Shown here piece after piece: positions 32,501-45,660 of a stretch of 64,000 bases of DNA. Numbering within the stretch: the stretch's first letter is position 1; each line of letters starts with the position of its first letter. A program made the position numbers and the translations under genes. Below the pieces are notes generated by a model, which saw nothing but the letters and a program-made list of their open reading frames with translations, was not told where the DNA came from and did not search any database. The stretch comes from Tyto alba (lineage: Eukaryota > Chordata > Aves > Strigiformes > Tytonidae). The DNA lies in NCBI RefSeq assembly GCF_018691265.1, contig NW_024881300.1, forward strand, positions 4,235,046 to 4,299,045. The letters run 5' to 3'.

Positions 32501-35050
32501 AGGAGTATATGTGGGGTGCTCTTTTTTGTACTGCAATTCAGTGCTGCAGGGTTACAAAATGAGTAATTTTGTGTGTGTGTGATTACATAGCTAATACACC
32601 AATGTGCCAACATTTATCAAGTTATATTTAGTGTCGCAATCTAGTTAAAGAGAGGCAGCTCTCAGAGCAGAGTCCGTAAGGAGGAAAAAGTCACTGCTGT
32701 AATCTCTTCAAAGCCTAACCGGATTAAGAGACTGACCCTTCTCACACCAGGCTTAAGTATCAAAATCTAATCAGAATCTCATTACTAATCATATGTCCAC
32801 AATCAAATCCTGGGTGCTACAGCTTGCCTGTCAGTATTTTTAGGGAAACTCAATAATAATTGGGCATACGGTGGCAAATTTTCTAAGAAGCGGAGAGGGC
32901 AATTTAGAAAAAAATATTAGAAGTCGATAGTCCTACAGATAAAAGGTTTAGAGGAAGAAGTCTACATATTTTAACAAAGTTGACCTTCCCTTGATGCTGA
33001 TGTTTCTTTTGCTTTAAGGTGTATCTCACAGATACCAAAATGGGCCAAGAAATCGATCTCACCTTTGTAACTAAAGAATTAGACACGCTTCAACCTCAGA
33101 TGTCCAAGTCATTTTGTACACTGGTATCATCAAAGAAATCCATGTCAAACACTTATGAAGAGACTCCAAACCTACTGCATTAGGGTACCTAGCCAGTGAC
33201 ATCTATAATTTCTCAGAGATAGTAGAGCTCACAGAAGTTGTTGAACTCCTCAGGAAACAAAACTCAGATGTCATCATGCTCGTTTGGGCACCTTTTTCAG
33301 TTAAATTCAGTTTAAAATGGACGCTTAATGTTCAGTTTAAAAATCAGAAATTACTCCAAATGCAATATTGTGAGTTTGAGTTACTGGATTAAAATGGAAT
33401 TTGGATGAAAATTTTGCAGGCCAAGGGCACCTCCACAGGTTATTTGTACCACAAATAAAACAAAAAAGAAACCTTAACTAGGTCCAGGTACCTCTGCTAA
33501 GCCAAAGGAAGAGGCTAGAGTTTTTCTTGTGTTAACTCCTCTCCTCATCAGAATTACATTTGAAAACTTTACTTATTAGCATAAGTACACAGTCCTTCAT
33601 GCTGCTTGCTTTACCATTGAAAACCAAACAGATAGTAGCAACATAAAAATCCATCTTCTCTTTCAGTCAGCAGGTCCCATAGTCCCGTGTTCAAATAACC
33701 ATTCTTTTCAAAAGGATAGTGAAAAATATGCTGGGTTTCATGTTGTCTTTGTTGCTGTACCAGGAATGTGAAATAAAACTTGTCTCCATCATTGCCTGAT
33801 GGACCATGTACATCCTCAGGGAGAAGTGAAGATTTCTCTTCTCTGCTCTCAGCAAAAAATGTATCTGACTCCAGCACAGATGGTGTCACGGCCACTCTCA
33901 GTACATGAACTGAATGAAGTAAAAGAACATTTCTGCAGTCAGGCTCAGCAGCAAGGAAAATGCCTATGCTTTTTATTATTCTTTTGTTTGTTTGCTTGTT
34001 TGTTTTTTTTTTGTAATAAATGTTAAACGTGTTATGAATGGGTGTAATTTCCACTGGGAAAGTGACATTATGTATGTCATATCTCTAACAAGTCTCTTTA
34101 GCCATTCTGAATTCTCAAAGAAAATAAGGATGTGCTCAGTATACTGATGTCATATTTCTCAGGACTTCCCGCAGGAATAGGAGCCTTCGGAATTTATGTA
34201 ATTTCTTGTTCACCACTGGAATTGTGCAATTGAATGTTACTTATTCTGCCACATTTCAAAATGTGTTATTTTTGTGTTCTCTGGTAACTCCATGAAGTTT
34301 CACATTTGAACAGCTGCTTTCAGGAAGGAGTTTGTTTTTCACTGAATTGATACTTTTAAAGAAAAAGGCTCTTAAACAGAATTTACCAGATGCTCACCAT
34401 ATCACTATGACAAAATGTGAATAGAAATAGTCAGCAGTGCCACTCTGTAGTGGCCTGTTTGCCTGGACACCACTGTTAGGCCCGCTGTTCATTTCTTCTA
34501 GCACCTACTCTTGCTAACGCTAAGAGAAGGGATCTCTTTCCTCAGTAAAAGTGGGTTACTCCTGGTGATCTGGGAAAGAGTCCTGAATAGTCAGAGAGGG
34601 CACCTGGGGGCACCACAGGTGGTGCAGAACCAGAGAGCAGCAATGATAATTAGCTAATTGGGGCTTCTGTAGGCCAGCAGTGACTGACATTCAGGTCTGC
34701 AGCTCTCCTGATGAGTATTAATACCACCTGTGGTAGGAATAGTTCTGTTTTCTCAAGGCTGTAGCTGTGTTGTTTAAGTTTCTGGTGAGTGCAACTTCTG
34801 ACCTGGTTAAAATAAAGTTTCATGTATAGCAGAGCTTCTTCCCTAGCAGTGAATATCTTGGGAACAGCATGGTACTGCATGCTAGGGGTGTCTTTGTCTG
34901 GTTAGTTGTTTATCTTTCATTGTTTTATCTCTTTGGAAGTACTAGTTGTCTTCTGAGACTTGTAAAGAACTATGTGCCTTACTGTTCCATATGAATGCAA
35001 ACTCTCCTTCTCTGGTGCTTGGAGGGATTACGATTAGTATAATTTGTGAT
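26561..35050. other. Intergenic region with no recognised gene
   Basis: This AT-rich DNA has A-runs at about 30841-30857 and 30908-30923. A moderately GC-rich spot lies at about 27885-28000. ORFs of 166 (29697-30197, -) and 147 (33611-34054, -) residues are within the length expected by chance over this much sequence and show no family motif. The minus-strand candidate exon at 31740-32039 is listed separately. Confidence 0.6.
31740..32039 (-). other. Possible terminal exon on minus strand, unidentified
   Basis: On the minus strand, a TCTGTCTTACGCAG acceptor is followed in phase 0 by 99 open codons and a TAG stop. The reading starts FSTAIAFTYGHIDMCFRSQA and ends IRIRFNHIRM. The length and the acceptor are suggestive, and a few CpGs are kept. 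However, no protein family is recognised, no upstream partner exon was found, and open frames of 100 codons also arise by chance. I treat it as a weak candidate only. Confidence 0.2.
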
Positions 35051-35069
35051 TTTGATTATTTTATGGTAT

Positions 35070-35140
35070 CTCTTTTTCTGCAGTTGAACTTGATGATCTT
35101 AAAGGTCTTTTCCAAACTAAAAGACTCTGTGATTCTGCCC
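35070..35140 (+). mobile_element. CR1 LINE 3' tail remnant
   Basis: TTGAACTTGATGATCTTAAAGGTC followed by TTTTCCAAACTAAAAGACTC and TGTGATTCTG matches the last 60-70 bases of avian CR1 elements, with several mutations. Sense orientation, old copy. Confidence 0.75.
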
Positions 35141-38100
35141 AGAAGCCCTAGTACTCTGCTGCAGATATCTGTTATTAAGGATCTTAAGCTATTTATGGTG
35201 CAGTACTTCAAATATCTATGTGAGAATTCTGCAAGACTACAGCTCTTGCTCAACAACTTCGTGAGAAGCATTTTGTGTAACGCATGTGATGTCCATGACT
35301 AAAGCTGTTCCTGATTCCTAGCTTATGTTGAGCTCTGGAGTACTTTAGTCTTTTGAAGGACTGAATAGCAAACTTGTCGGAGGTACAACTGGATTCTTGG
35401 AGCAGCTATAATGTCTCTATAAATGTCTGTTATTTATTCTGTCTTTTTAGAATAAACTTTGTAAGAAACTGTAGGGGTGGCTTGTGTTACCTCACATGTA
35501 GGTACCCACAGGAAGGAGTATGACCTTAGGCACTCTGGAGTGAGTTAACAAGCGTGCGAACTTCTACTATGGACTAGTAACTGGGGAGCAGGCAAGCCCA
35601 TTAAACACCTGTAACTCAGATAGAAAAATCCAATTATTCTACTGACTAGTTTATCATCAACAAATATGGAAATGGGTTCCCTGGTGTCCTTTCTCTTTAG
35701 TCAACTTGCTTTAAACATGATTATAAGGTTATGCAAGACATGACTGAGTTCCTGAAAGAGCAGCCCTATAAGGATAAACATGTGGAAAAGCCCCTCAGGT
35801 ATCAGAAAAGAGAAGGGCAAGATATATACAAGGCATCTTGTAGGACAGTGAGCTAAATCACTCTTTTTAAAACCCAAGATCTACAGGCAGTTTCATAGGA
35901 GAGCTAACTGGGAAAGGTATAAGGAATAAAAGCTCAAAGCCTCCAAAGTATTCAATCAAAATGTCTTCCTACAGAGTGAGAAATGCAAGAAGCAGTTTGG
36001 CTCCTTCAGCTACCATTGTTTTGGCTGCATTGGCCTAGAGATTTCTGTGGTGAAAAGCTTAGACTTAGTTTTCTTACAAAAGATAAACTGGATACAAACT
36101 AAACAAGCTGTCTTATCTTCTCTGCCCTGTTTATGTGCATACCTGCATTACTGACTGCTGATAGCTCCTGCAGAGCTAGCCAAACATTAGAACATTGCTT
36201 TCAGCTGGAGGATAGGTGGAGCTTCTCAAAACACTGTGCCCTAGGAAAAGGTGCCTAAATGAGAAATAGAAATGCTGCTGGTGCCACTTATTTGTTTTCC
36301 TGGTTATCAGAGGCCAGAACAGGAGTATTTGAGGGAACAGCCTAGAGGCTTCACAAGATGTCCTGCAGCTACAGAAAACCAACCAGGCCCTGCTAGACAG
36401 CTAAGCTAGTGACAGAAATCTGAGTCTTGTGTGAGGGCTCACAGCTACAGGAGAAATGAGGTGTTAGAATGCCATACATTTGCATTTTTACTGTCAGTCA
36501 AAGCAAAATATGAAGTACTCTCCAAGAAAAAGCTGACTGCAGCTCAGGCAATAGGATTCTACAGCTTGTCATTCTAGCTTTGGGGTAATCCTAAAGAGTT
36601 TTCTCTTCTTCCCCAAGAATTTCTGGTGCCTCAGTATCAGCATCAAGTAAAGCTGCCATTGATTTGTGTAGGATCTGGCACAAACATAAGACTTCTGCTT
36701 GGTTAAACCTGTGCTCCCGGAGTCACTGCAGAGTTCAATCCTTTAAGAAGCAGGTGCATGAAACAGTGAGGAGGACAAACTAGCATAGAACCTAGTAAAG
36801 AGAACCAAAGACTTGATCTGCAAGTAATCAGAATAAAAGGCAACCTGTTGCTACTGTGCGCTGTTGGGGCTTACTGAAAATACCAATGTTAAATCTTGTT
36901 TTGAGTGAAAAACCTGGCTAGTCTATGGGAAAACTTCTGTGATTTATCTTAGGAAATGGTCAGAAGGGTGTGGTGGACGAATATTAAGTTGATTGGGCTT
37001 TTCAAGTATGAAACTCATTCTGAAATCAACATTGCTGAGTATTGACCTTGAAGTTTCTCAGGTTGGGAAGGGGAGATGAGGGAAAAAGAGTTGTAACAGT
37101 GATCTGTAAGAGCTTGTTTGTAGCATTACGCTTTTTCATGGGTTGTGAACAGTGCGCTGTGTTCACAAAGCATGCGTCAGAAAAGGTGAAACTGCCAATT
37201 CAGAGAGGTCTCATATTCAGTCCTAAGTGTGCTGTTGTACAGTAAGCCCTTATTTTTGAGCCTTTTAATGTGTAAAATGGAACTGGTGACTTTGGCAGGC
37301 TCAGTAGCCTATATATATTCTATTGCAAGAGATGTTAAGTCCTAAAAGCTCCAAAGATAAAGTCTAGAAAGCTCCAGTGAGATTTGCTGTTTACTGTCAA
37401 CAAAAGCCTGTCTTGTTTACCTTTCCCTACCTTAACATTTGCAAACTTCTATTAAGATTGCTTTCAAGCAAGTAGAGAGTTCACTGCTGAGTAGCCTCTT
37501 CAGCAACATCTCCCTAAATGTTGCAGAGACTGTGTTTCTTTAAGAGCCTTTCAGGATATACAAGATTTGTATCAATATGTGAAGGGGCTATCTAAGGGAG
37601 AACTGATTAAATGTCAGAAGGACTTCTCTGATGTGGTGACATTATCTCACATAGCTTAGTTCTTACATCTTCTGTGGTAATGAGAGCAAAAGCCTGCAAC
37701 AACAGTTACTAACAAGAGTCTACTAACAGAAATATCCTTGTCTGTGGAGAAATTCTCCTTTCTGGAGTTCATATCAGGGACCACTGACTCTGAATAGTCA
37801 AGAACTCACACAGTAAAACACAAATACGGCATATACAGCATAGCTATTTAGCAGAAGCTCTAGCCTGCAGTAGTGTTCTTGAAATGCTGCTAAAGATACC
37901 CTGTATGAAATCTGTTTGTCTGCACTGTTGTAAAACGTCTGGAAGAGTGAAGGAAGAAGCTAATCTTTTCTCTGTGACTGAAAGATATTATAGATTGTCT
38001 TGCATACAGTTACTCTGAAATATTCTGTTTCTAGAGTTGTACCCCATTTGATAACTTCCAGGTTGTCACCTCTTCATGACTGCAATGCCTTGCTTTCTGC

Positions 38101-41100
38101 TTTTTTCTAAACTGATGATAATACTACTTGAGGGGAGGAAGAGTATGATTTGTCTTGCTGTCACCTGCTCTTCTAATGATTCTAGGTCTTTTATTCTTTT
38201 TGCTTCTATGAGAGGAAGTAATTGCTACTCTGGAAAAAGCAATTCAGCTAGAATTGCCTCTTTAGTCTCCTGCTTTTCCTGCGTCCTCCAAATATGAACT
38301 ATTGCACTAGAATTAAACAGCAAGGGTTGCAAATGCACTGGAAAAAGCTCCTACCCAGCTCCTTTTCCATGATAGAGTATGGAAAATCCCCTTTTTTACT
38401 CAGTGTGCCATGATGATCTGAGAACTGTAGTTCTGTCCTACAGTGAAGGAAAAGATATGTAAAGACAAATGGCTTACATGTAGAGCATACATTATTTTTG
38501 GCTGGCCTGCGTAAAAGATTCAGCAGTTAAACAGCTTAGCTGGTTTTTATGGCTTAGAGAACCAGTTCATCTGTTGGGAATACATATTAGTGGTAACCAA
38601 GCTAGGTCAGTGGTATGAAGGTTGTCACAGAGCTGTAATCTCTCAGCAGTCGTGCCCCCTGCTGTCACTGCTTCTGCTCATGGCTGTATTTAAAAAAAAA
38701 AAAAACAAAACAAAACCAAAAAACCTCGGTATCCTTAGCATAGACTTCTGTTTGAAATACTTAATTTTTCAGGATACTGTAAGTATACAGTATTTTTTCT
38801 AAATGGACAGCTGCAGGATAGTGGTATGTATGATTCAAGTACACCCAGATTTTTTCCTGTAATTGAGGCGATAGAAAAAAAGTCTTACAGCGGAACAGTA
38901 AGGACAATGAAATGAAGGTGGAGCTGGGACAGCTCAAGCCAGCAGGATTCTGCTTTCTTTATACTTGGAAGACGGTAATTTTACCACTGCCAAAATACAT
39001 GTTCATGATATATTTAGTGTGAGAACCATAATCAGAGCTGGCTGAGGGACAAAATTTCCACATTATGCAGAAAAACTTTTGTTTATAAAAACATTTCCCA
39101 AATGGAGACAAAGTACAAAATAAGACTTTTTGTATGATGAAGCTTGATGATTAACAACCTGAAATTAAGTAAATTTGACAGCATCCTTGTCTATCTGATT
39201 TGTGTTGCCCTATTCCAGATGTGTACATGGTACACACATGAGTTGTCTGAGAACAAAGTAGATCTTTGACAAAAGCTTTTGAGGAGTTTTTGTTCCACAG
39301 AATCATTGCTTTGACAGCCATTGTATCAGAATAAATGATTCTATTGACATAATTTCTTCAAGAAAGATGTCAAAGCTTTTTCTGGTGCTGTATGGAAGAA
39401 GTGTAGCAATGGGTCTGGAATGTTGGTACTCATGACTGATGGCATCCATCTCTACTACTATTGCACTGAAAGTTTGTTACAGAACTGGGACCGGTTGCAT
39501 TTTTTCCATGAGAGCTGCAAAGCAAATAGACAGTTGTGAAGTAATCAGTGTTAAAGTTGTCCTGCGAGCTGGTAGTAAGTCTGATTTGGGAAGAATATAC
39601 TGCTGACAAGCGGTGTGGTTGAAAAATTTAAGTGGGGAGACAACTACTAATTTGATTGAAATTAAAGATATTAAATCTAAGAGAGTAAAACATAAAAGGA
39701 AGGAGGCAAACTCTGCCTTCCCCTCTACTCAAATAGCCTGTCTTTTTATTAATTCTCTTAGCCTAGTTATTGAGATAGTCTGTTGTACGTGAGCTGCAGT
39801 CAGAATGTGGTTGGTAGGGAGTGTGCTCCTACTGGGTTGGAACAACTGCCAGTTACGGTGGATGCTTATGCTGACCAGAATTAAAGGTTGTGTAAGGTAC
39901 GGAGGGGAAAGGAAGGCTGTATTTCTATACAGTTTTTGTATACTATTTATTTTGTCTCATTAAATCTGTTTTGGCTAAGAAGTGTGTTTTACCCAACTAG
40001 GGGATGAGATGTGATGACGTTTCTGTGATAATTGCAAGCCTGTTGTGAATTTGGGTTTATAAACATCTATGGAGAATGCTCTTGACTGTACTAAGAAATC
40101 AAGGTTCAAGTTAGATGTTCTAAAATTAGCCATGTTTTTGATAGAGCAGGAGGCAGCACTAAGCACACTTTAGTTTTGCTTGAGCATGAAGTTGCCTTCA
40201 GGAAGCTTGTGGGTTTTTGTTTTGAGTGGCCATATTAAGTTCCCAGTTCTTTGTGAACTACCGTTTTAGACAGGAACTTGGGAGTTTTCAGATTCAGAAG
40301 GGACAGGGGCTGCTCAAGGCTCCTGCCACCAATAAAAGCAAGGTAAACCCTGCAGTTCTAAACAATACAGAACTCAACCACCTGTGAATTGATACACACC
40401 AGAGATACATCCTCGAGACCTAGCAGAGCAGGTGATGATACCTCTTTAATGATGTCCACAAGGAAAACAAAATAAAATATGGGTATTTTTGGAGGACTCT
40501 AGCCTCTACTGTTTCACTTATAGCAAAGACTGGTTCTTGCAGTAAATAATCAACTATTACACCTCATTTGACAGCCTCATTAATGTGCTATTGTGGGATT
40601 TCTTTCATCCATAGGAGGGAAGAATGTATGGAAAAGTTGTGAAAAGTAACTAACTTCTGTAAGGCCAACAGGGTTTTTGCAATAGTGCTTCATGGTGAAG
40701 AAAGGAAGTAAGTGCAAGGCAAGGAAGGAGGAGTATGTTATGAGAGACAACAAAAGGCTGAAATCTGTCATGCAGTAAAGAACCTATTCCCAAACTATGC
40801 TTGCTCTACCCTCTTCCCTAAATATCAAAATATTCCCAGGGGTACTTTGTGTTAACCATTGTGACTTTTGTTCATGCTTAGTCCATCTGTGATGTTCAGT
40901 TAATAGTACTATTACATCCAAGACAACTTTGTTATATTCACTTTATTACTAATGTGATTGTTGAAGAAAGTAAGAAAGAGGTGCCCTTATTCCCCACCAC
41001 TAGGAATTTTCTACCACAAAGAATAGTGGAGAATTCCAGGAGGATTGCTGGCAGGACGAAATCCAGAGCAGTTGCTGAAGCCTGAACAACCTCACAGAAG

Positions 41101-41518
41101 AAGGCTTTACATTAACTGCATACGTATGATTGAAATGATAACTTATTTTGTTCTATATTTTTCATTACTAGCAAAATACCCTATTTCTTCTCCTCATAGA
41201 TGTCTTTACATTCCACCTGGAAGATGTCTCAGCTCATGTACTTAAATGGCCAAAGATACAAATTCTGATATTTTAGACTTGCAACGACTATGACTTTCTT
41301 TAGTCAGGAAGTGCACTGTGAATATCCTTAGAACAGCAGAGATAAAATAGCTGGTTCATATACTGAGTTTAGGGCAGCATATTGGCTTGCCCCAAAAGTT
41401 AGTAAGCTGTAAATGATGAGGACTGTGAATGTGGGAAAACAGGATGCATTCTTTTCAAATTTGAGTTATACATTTCAAATAGCTGTTTGGTTTTTTTTTG
41501 GTTTGGTGGTTTGTGGTG

Positions 41519-41553
<35 letters not shown>

Positions 41554-44500
41554 CTGTCCTTAGCTTCTAAGATAGGAGGTCTAGTTCAAGAACTCCTCTC
41601 AAGCCTTCTAATTTCTAACCCAGATTTATTCCCAGTTTATAGCCACTTGCTCTCATAACAAAACTGCCCTTTAGTTTAAGTAACTCCTCACCCTCACTAC
41701 AGTTTTTGTTCCTGGTAATATTTATAGATGACAACATAGTCCCATTGTTTAGCTTGAATTCAGATGTTTTTCCTAGGCTGGTAATGTCTGTAGAGGAGAG
41801 TTCATGGTCTGTATCATCTTAAGAAGAAAAAAAATTTAACAATAAAAATGGGTATACCAACTTTACTGAGATCCTAACAATTCACTAGATTCATCTGGTG
41901 CTTGGAAATGCTGTCTGACATAAAGCTGCTGTATGGAAAAGCAGTAAGGGATATTTATCTGATCACGTTGCCTGTGAGCCTTCTCAGTATCATGCATTTT
42001 CTGTTTTCCCTGTGATTCTATTTTGGATTTAGTCCTTGTTGCTACTATTCTGTTGGGACTCATGAAAGAGGTCCGATGACCCATGAGAGGATTGCAAAGA
42101 ATTTTAAGACAAAGCTTTTAGAATTGCACGGTCCTCCTGCTACTCAGTGCTTATAGGAACAATGAAGGTGTGTATTGCTGAGTGATTCACATGAAGAGTA
42201 CTGGAGCTAAGGTGAGTGAAGATAGCAACCCTTTACTTCCTCCCTGGAATATGAGATTTCAGTCTTAGCTTTGAGTCAGCAGGCCATCCTGCTGAGCCAG
42301 CCCAGGGAAAAATGTTTCCTCATTCTAATGAGCTAAAACACTTCACTTATGTTGTTACTACAATGGATACTGTAGTATGAAGGGGAACAGAGAAACCATT
42401 ACAGACAGACCCCATGCCATGACTTAAGTTCAGTTTTCTGTGAATGCAAGTTTAACCATGTACATTAACAATGTACAGTGCACTTTGTCACAGGGGAATT
42501 GGAATACTGGCAAGGTTGTAGGTCTTCCACAAAGTACAGCGAAGACTCCCTGCGATGACAAAACTTCTTGGACCCTTCCGAAGTCAGGGCTTTATACAAT
42601 CTTAACATATCCTCCCCCTTCCAAAGATGCATGTGTCTTCCTGCACAGGCTTTCTGCTCTTCTGAAGTAGTATGGAAGAGTCTTGGCACTAGATAGGCCT
42701 TGCAAAATTACAGAGCCTGCTGGTTACCCTTATGCCTAACTGATGGAACTGGAGAGAGCTCTACCCTACCTGCTAAGAGTGTCCTCGGCTGACAGCTGTT
42801 GCTTTGAGGTGTGCTATTTCATTTATCTAGCTGACTTTTTCATGATTTGTGTGGCCAGGATCACAAGAAATAGATGCTGAGGTAAAGATTGACTTCACAT
42901 AGTGACTCTGGAAGGAAACAAATGTAGGACATGAAATTGCTCCTCTTGTTTCCTACAACAGACCCTATAATTTGATAATGTAGTAACCAGCAGTCCTTTG
43001 CTTGACTAACTTCCAAACATTTATTTCATAATCTATTCCCATGTTAGACCATGTGCAACACTAAGGAAGTAAAAGGTGGCAACTTCTGGCTAAATACCCC
43101 AGTTCTAGCTTGTCTTAAAAAACACTACAACAACAAACAAGCCTCAATTGCTTTTCCAACAGTGAGCAAACTGTATAAACAGTCTTGTTTGTCCCTTGTG
43201 CATGTGAGAAAATGTTAACTGCTGTAACTGAATTCCTTCAGCTGAATCAGACCAGATGAAAAGCACAGAGAGGAATCTACTTCAGAAGTAGAAGACTCAA
43301 GCTTTTCAATGTGCTGCGCAGCCTACGAGAAAATGAGAAACTGCAGAATAGATCTGCTATAACTTGGTATTGCTCTTACAACATTTTACTCTCTATTCAT
43401 GCTGCAGTGCACTACAGGGATTTGAATTTTTATTCTAACCCCTGATACACAGTAGATCTCCTAAATGGATTGTAAATTCTAGGGTACTCCAGCTAGCAAC
43501 TACATGTACTGTAAGAAACTTTCCAGCAATCAGAAAACTTGACAATATCAAGATTACTAAAAATGGTAAGCCATGCACTCTTGAAGGGGGGTGCATGACT
43601 ACAGGCAGTGCCCAGAGTACTCACCTTACTTTCTTCTCCTTACTGAATGGACGAAGCATTTCACATTACGATAGGTGAAAGAAAAACTTTTTCATAGTTT
43701 GAGGACAGAGCAACAAGTTGTCAGAGTAGAAGCCACTGCCATAAAGTAAGCACAACAAATGAGGTTTTACTGTCTTTGAGTTTGGGCATAGTTTGCTTGA
43801 GCAAGTGGTACTTCAGTACATATGCCCTTGTGACACTATAAAAAGGATTATCCACGTGTACATGTTAAATGGTGGTCTTACAGCACTGAACCAGGGCCGT
43901 GTTCTTTAATCAGTTCCAATAGCTTGTATGTGGCTGCAGGCTTTCTCAAAAAGCTTGTCTAAAGAATAACCATACAATAAAGTATACCTGTAGGAATAAA
44001 TATAACCTTAATTTCTCTCACAATGTTAATTCTTTGAGAACATTTGTGATATTTTATTACAAAATACACTTTGAGACTAGACACAAAGCAAACAGCAAGT
44101 GCAAAGGTTAGCTTAGTTCTAATTCTTTACACAGAAAGACACATTAGTTAATTTTCCAGTTTACTGCATTTACTAACTGCTTATAAGTTACCATCAGTAA
44201 AATGTTTTTCTTAAAAATAGTATCAATAGGGTTTTCCACCATGAAACTAGTCCAGAAGCCTGGCTAGTAAGGGGGAAACAGTAATTTTAGCTTTGCTGGT
44301 ATCTGGGGAGAGGGAATTTACTGAGTTAGACAATTGTGGCAATGTTACTGATGAATTTGCAACAATAAGTGGCTATTTCTCATCTTCCCTCTACCCCAAA
44401 TGCTACAGCTGATACCTAGGCAGGCCTGTAGGCAATAAAAGAGAAGGTGGAGGGGATCCCTTCTGCCTTTGTTTCCTTCCGCACTACTAAACGACTTTTG

Positions 44501-45360
44501 CTTATAGGCATGTTACCTGTGAATCTAATTCCAGATGGAATAGATTTATAATAGATTTAGAAGAATAGATGGTAGACATTGACCTCTAGTTACTTACAGA
44601 ATCTGATTAGACAGGAACATTTATGAAAACACTCATTGCTTGTATCCAAACCTCTTATTTCTCTTGCCCTCTTTTCTCCTTTATTCACTACCTCTTCCTT
44701 TTTACAGTTGGTGGGAGGGGAAGACCCAGACGCTGTCTGTATAAAGATCCATAAGACTACCTAGAATTTAAGAACTTCATTTTTAATCTGGACACCTTTG
44801 AGGCCCTCCAAGGATTCTTCTATGGCAGTTGTAGAGGATGGGGTGAGAGCAATGGGATGTCACATTTGAAGTATTAATACCAAATACTAATGACAGCTGT
44901 TACTGAACTTGCTAAAAGTGCGTATAAGCAGATTTTTTTCACTATAAATGAGGCACAAAGATGTAGTCTCGAGCACTCAACCCTTTAAGACTGTTGCAGA
45001 TCTGTTTGCTAGGTGACTATTTGTGTATTAACAAATTTGAGACTTAAATAAGCATTTAACTTGCCATCCTGTCAGCTTCTGCAAGTTGGGACTCATTGCT
45101 CAGGCTGTTACCCCAACGGGTCAGCTCTCCAGCGAACCAGTGCTCCGGTGCCTCGAGCAGTTGTTGGAGCTGGCGAGGCCGTGCAGCTCTTCCTGAGGTG
45201 CGCTGCTGTGGAAGGCCGGTGTGGAAAGGGGGAAGCAAGCCCCAACTTCATTTCCAAATTAACTGGGCCGGCACCTCAGTTCAGCCTTTCCCCCCCACCC
45301 CCACCCCGCGCCTCTCGTGTGCTCTGACTAACTGACTGCCGTGTCTCTTCCACAGCTCCG
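35141..45360. other. Intergenic region with no recognised gene
   Basis: No exon set or known protein similarity is visible on either strand. It contains a 32-base T run (listed separately) and ordinary AT-rich sequence. ORFs such as 41863-42084 (-) and 42440-42670 (+) are short and unmatched. Confidence 0.6.
41522..41553 (+). repeat. Poly-T run of 32
   Basis: An uninterrupted run of 32 T, preceded by a T/G-rich stretch from about 41486. It could be a decayed retroposon A-tail in minus orientation, but no adjoining element is recognisable. The exact length is prone to sequencing error. Confidence 0.9.
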
Positions 45361-45660
45361 GCCTGGCCGGAGGGGCTGAGGGGAAGCGCCGGGGCAGGGG
45401 CGGGCGCCCGGCGCTTCCCGCCTGCCGGGCCGCTCCGTGGGCGCCGCGCGCCGAGGTTGGGCGGTGCAGGGCGGCTCGGGCGCGCGCGTGCGGCCGCTGC
45501 CCTCAGGGAAAGGCGCGAAGGCGGCGGCGGCAGCTCGGCGGTGCCCCGGCCAAAGCAGGGCGGCAGCAGCTCCCTGCAGCACCGGCGGCTGCCGCCGGTT
45601 TCTGCAAGCAGAGCCCGAAGCTTCCCTAGCCGGGGCGCTGGGCCGCGAGTGAGGAGCGTT
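45361..45660 (+). promoter_or_regulatory. CpG island, probable promoter and first exon of an unidentified gene
   Basis: Very high GC and dense CpG, far above the flanks. It includes an Sp1-type GC box (GGGGCGGG, about 45397-45404) and a CGCGCGCGTGCGG run at 45481. No TATA box is apparent, as usual for CpG-island promoters. A possible exon-1 donor is GGCCGCGA|GTGAGG near 45650. The + direction is inferred from the downstream exon at 47021; a bidirectional promoter is possible. ORFs inside are GC-driven and not credible as proteins. Confidence 0.7.
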
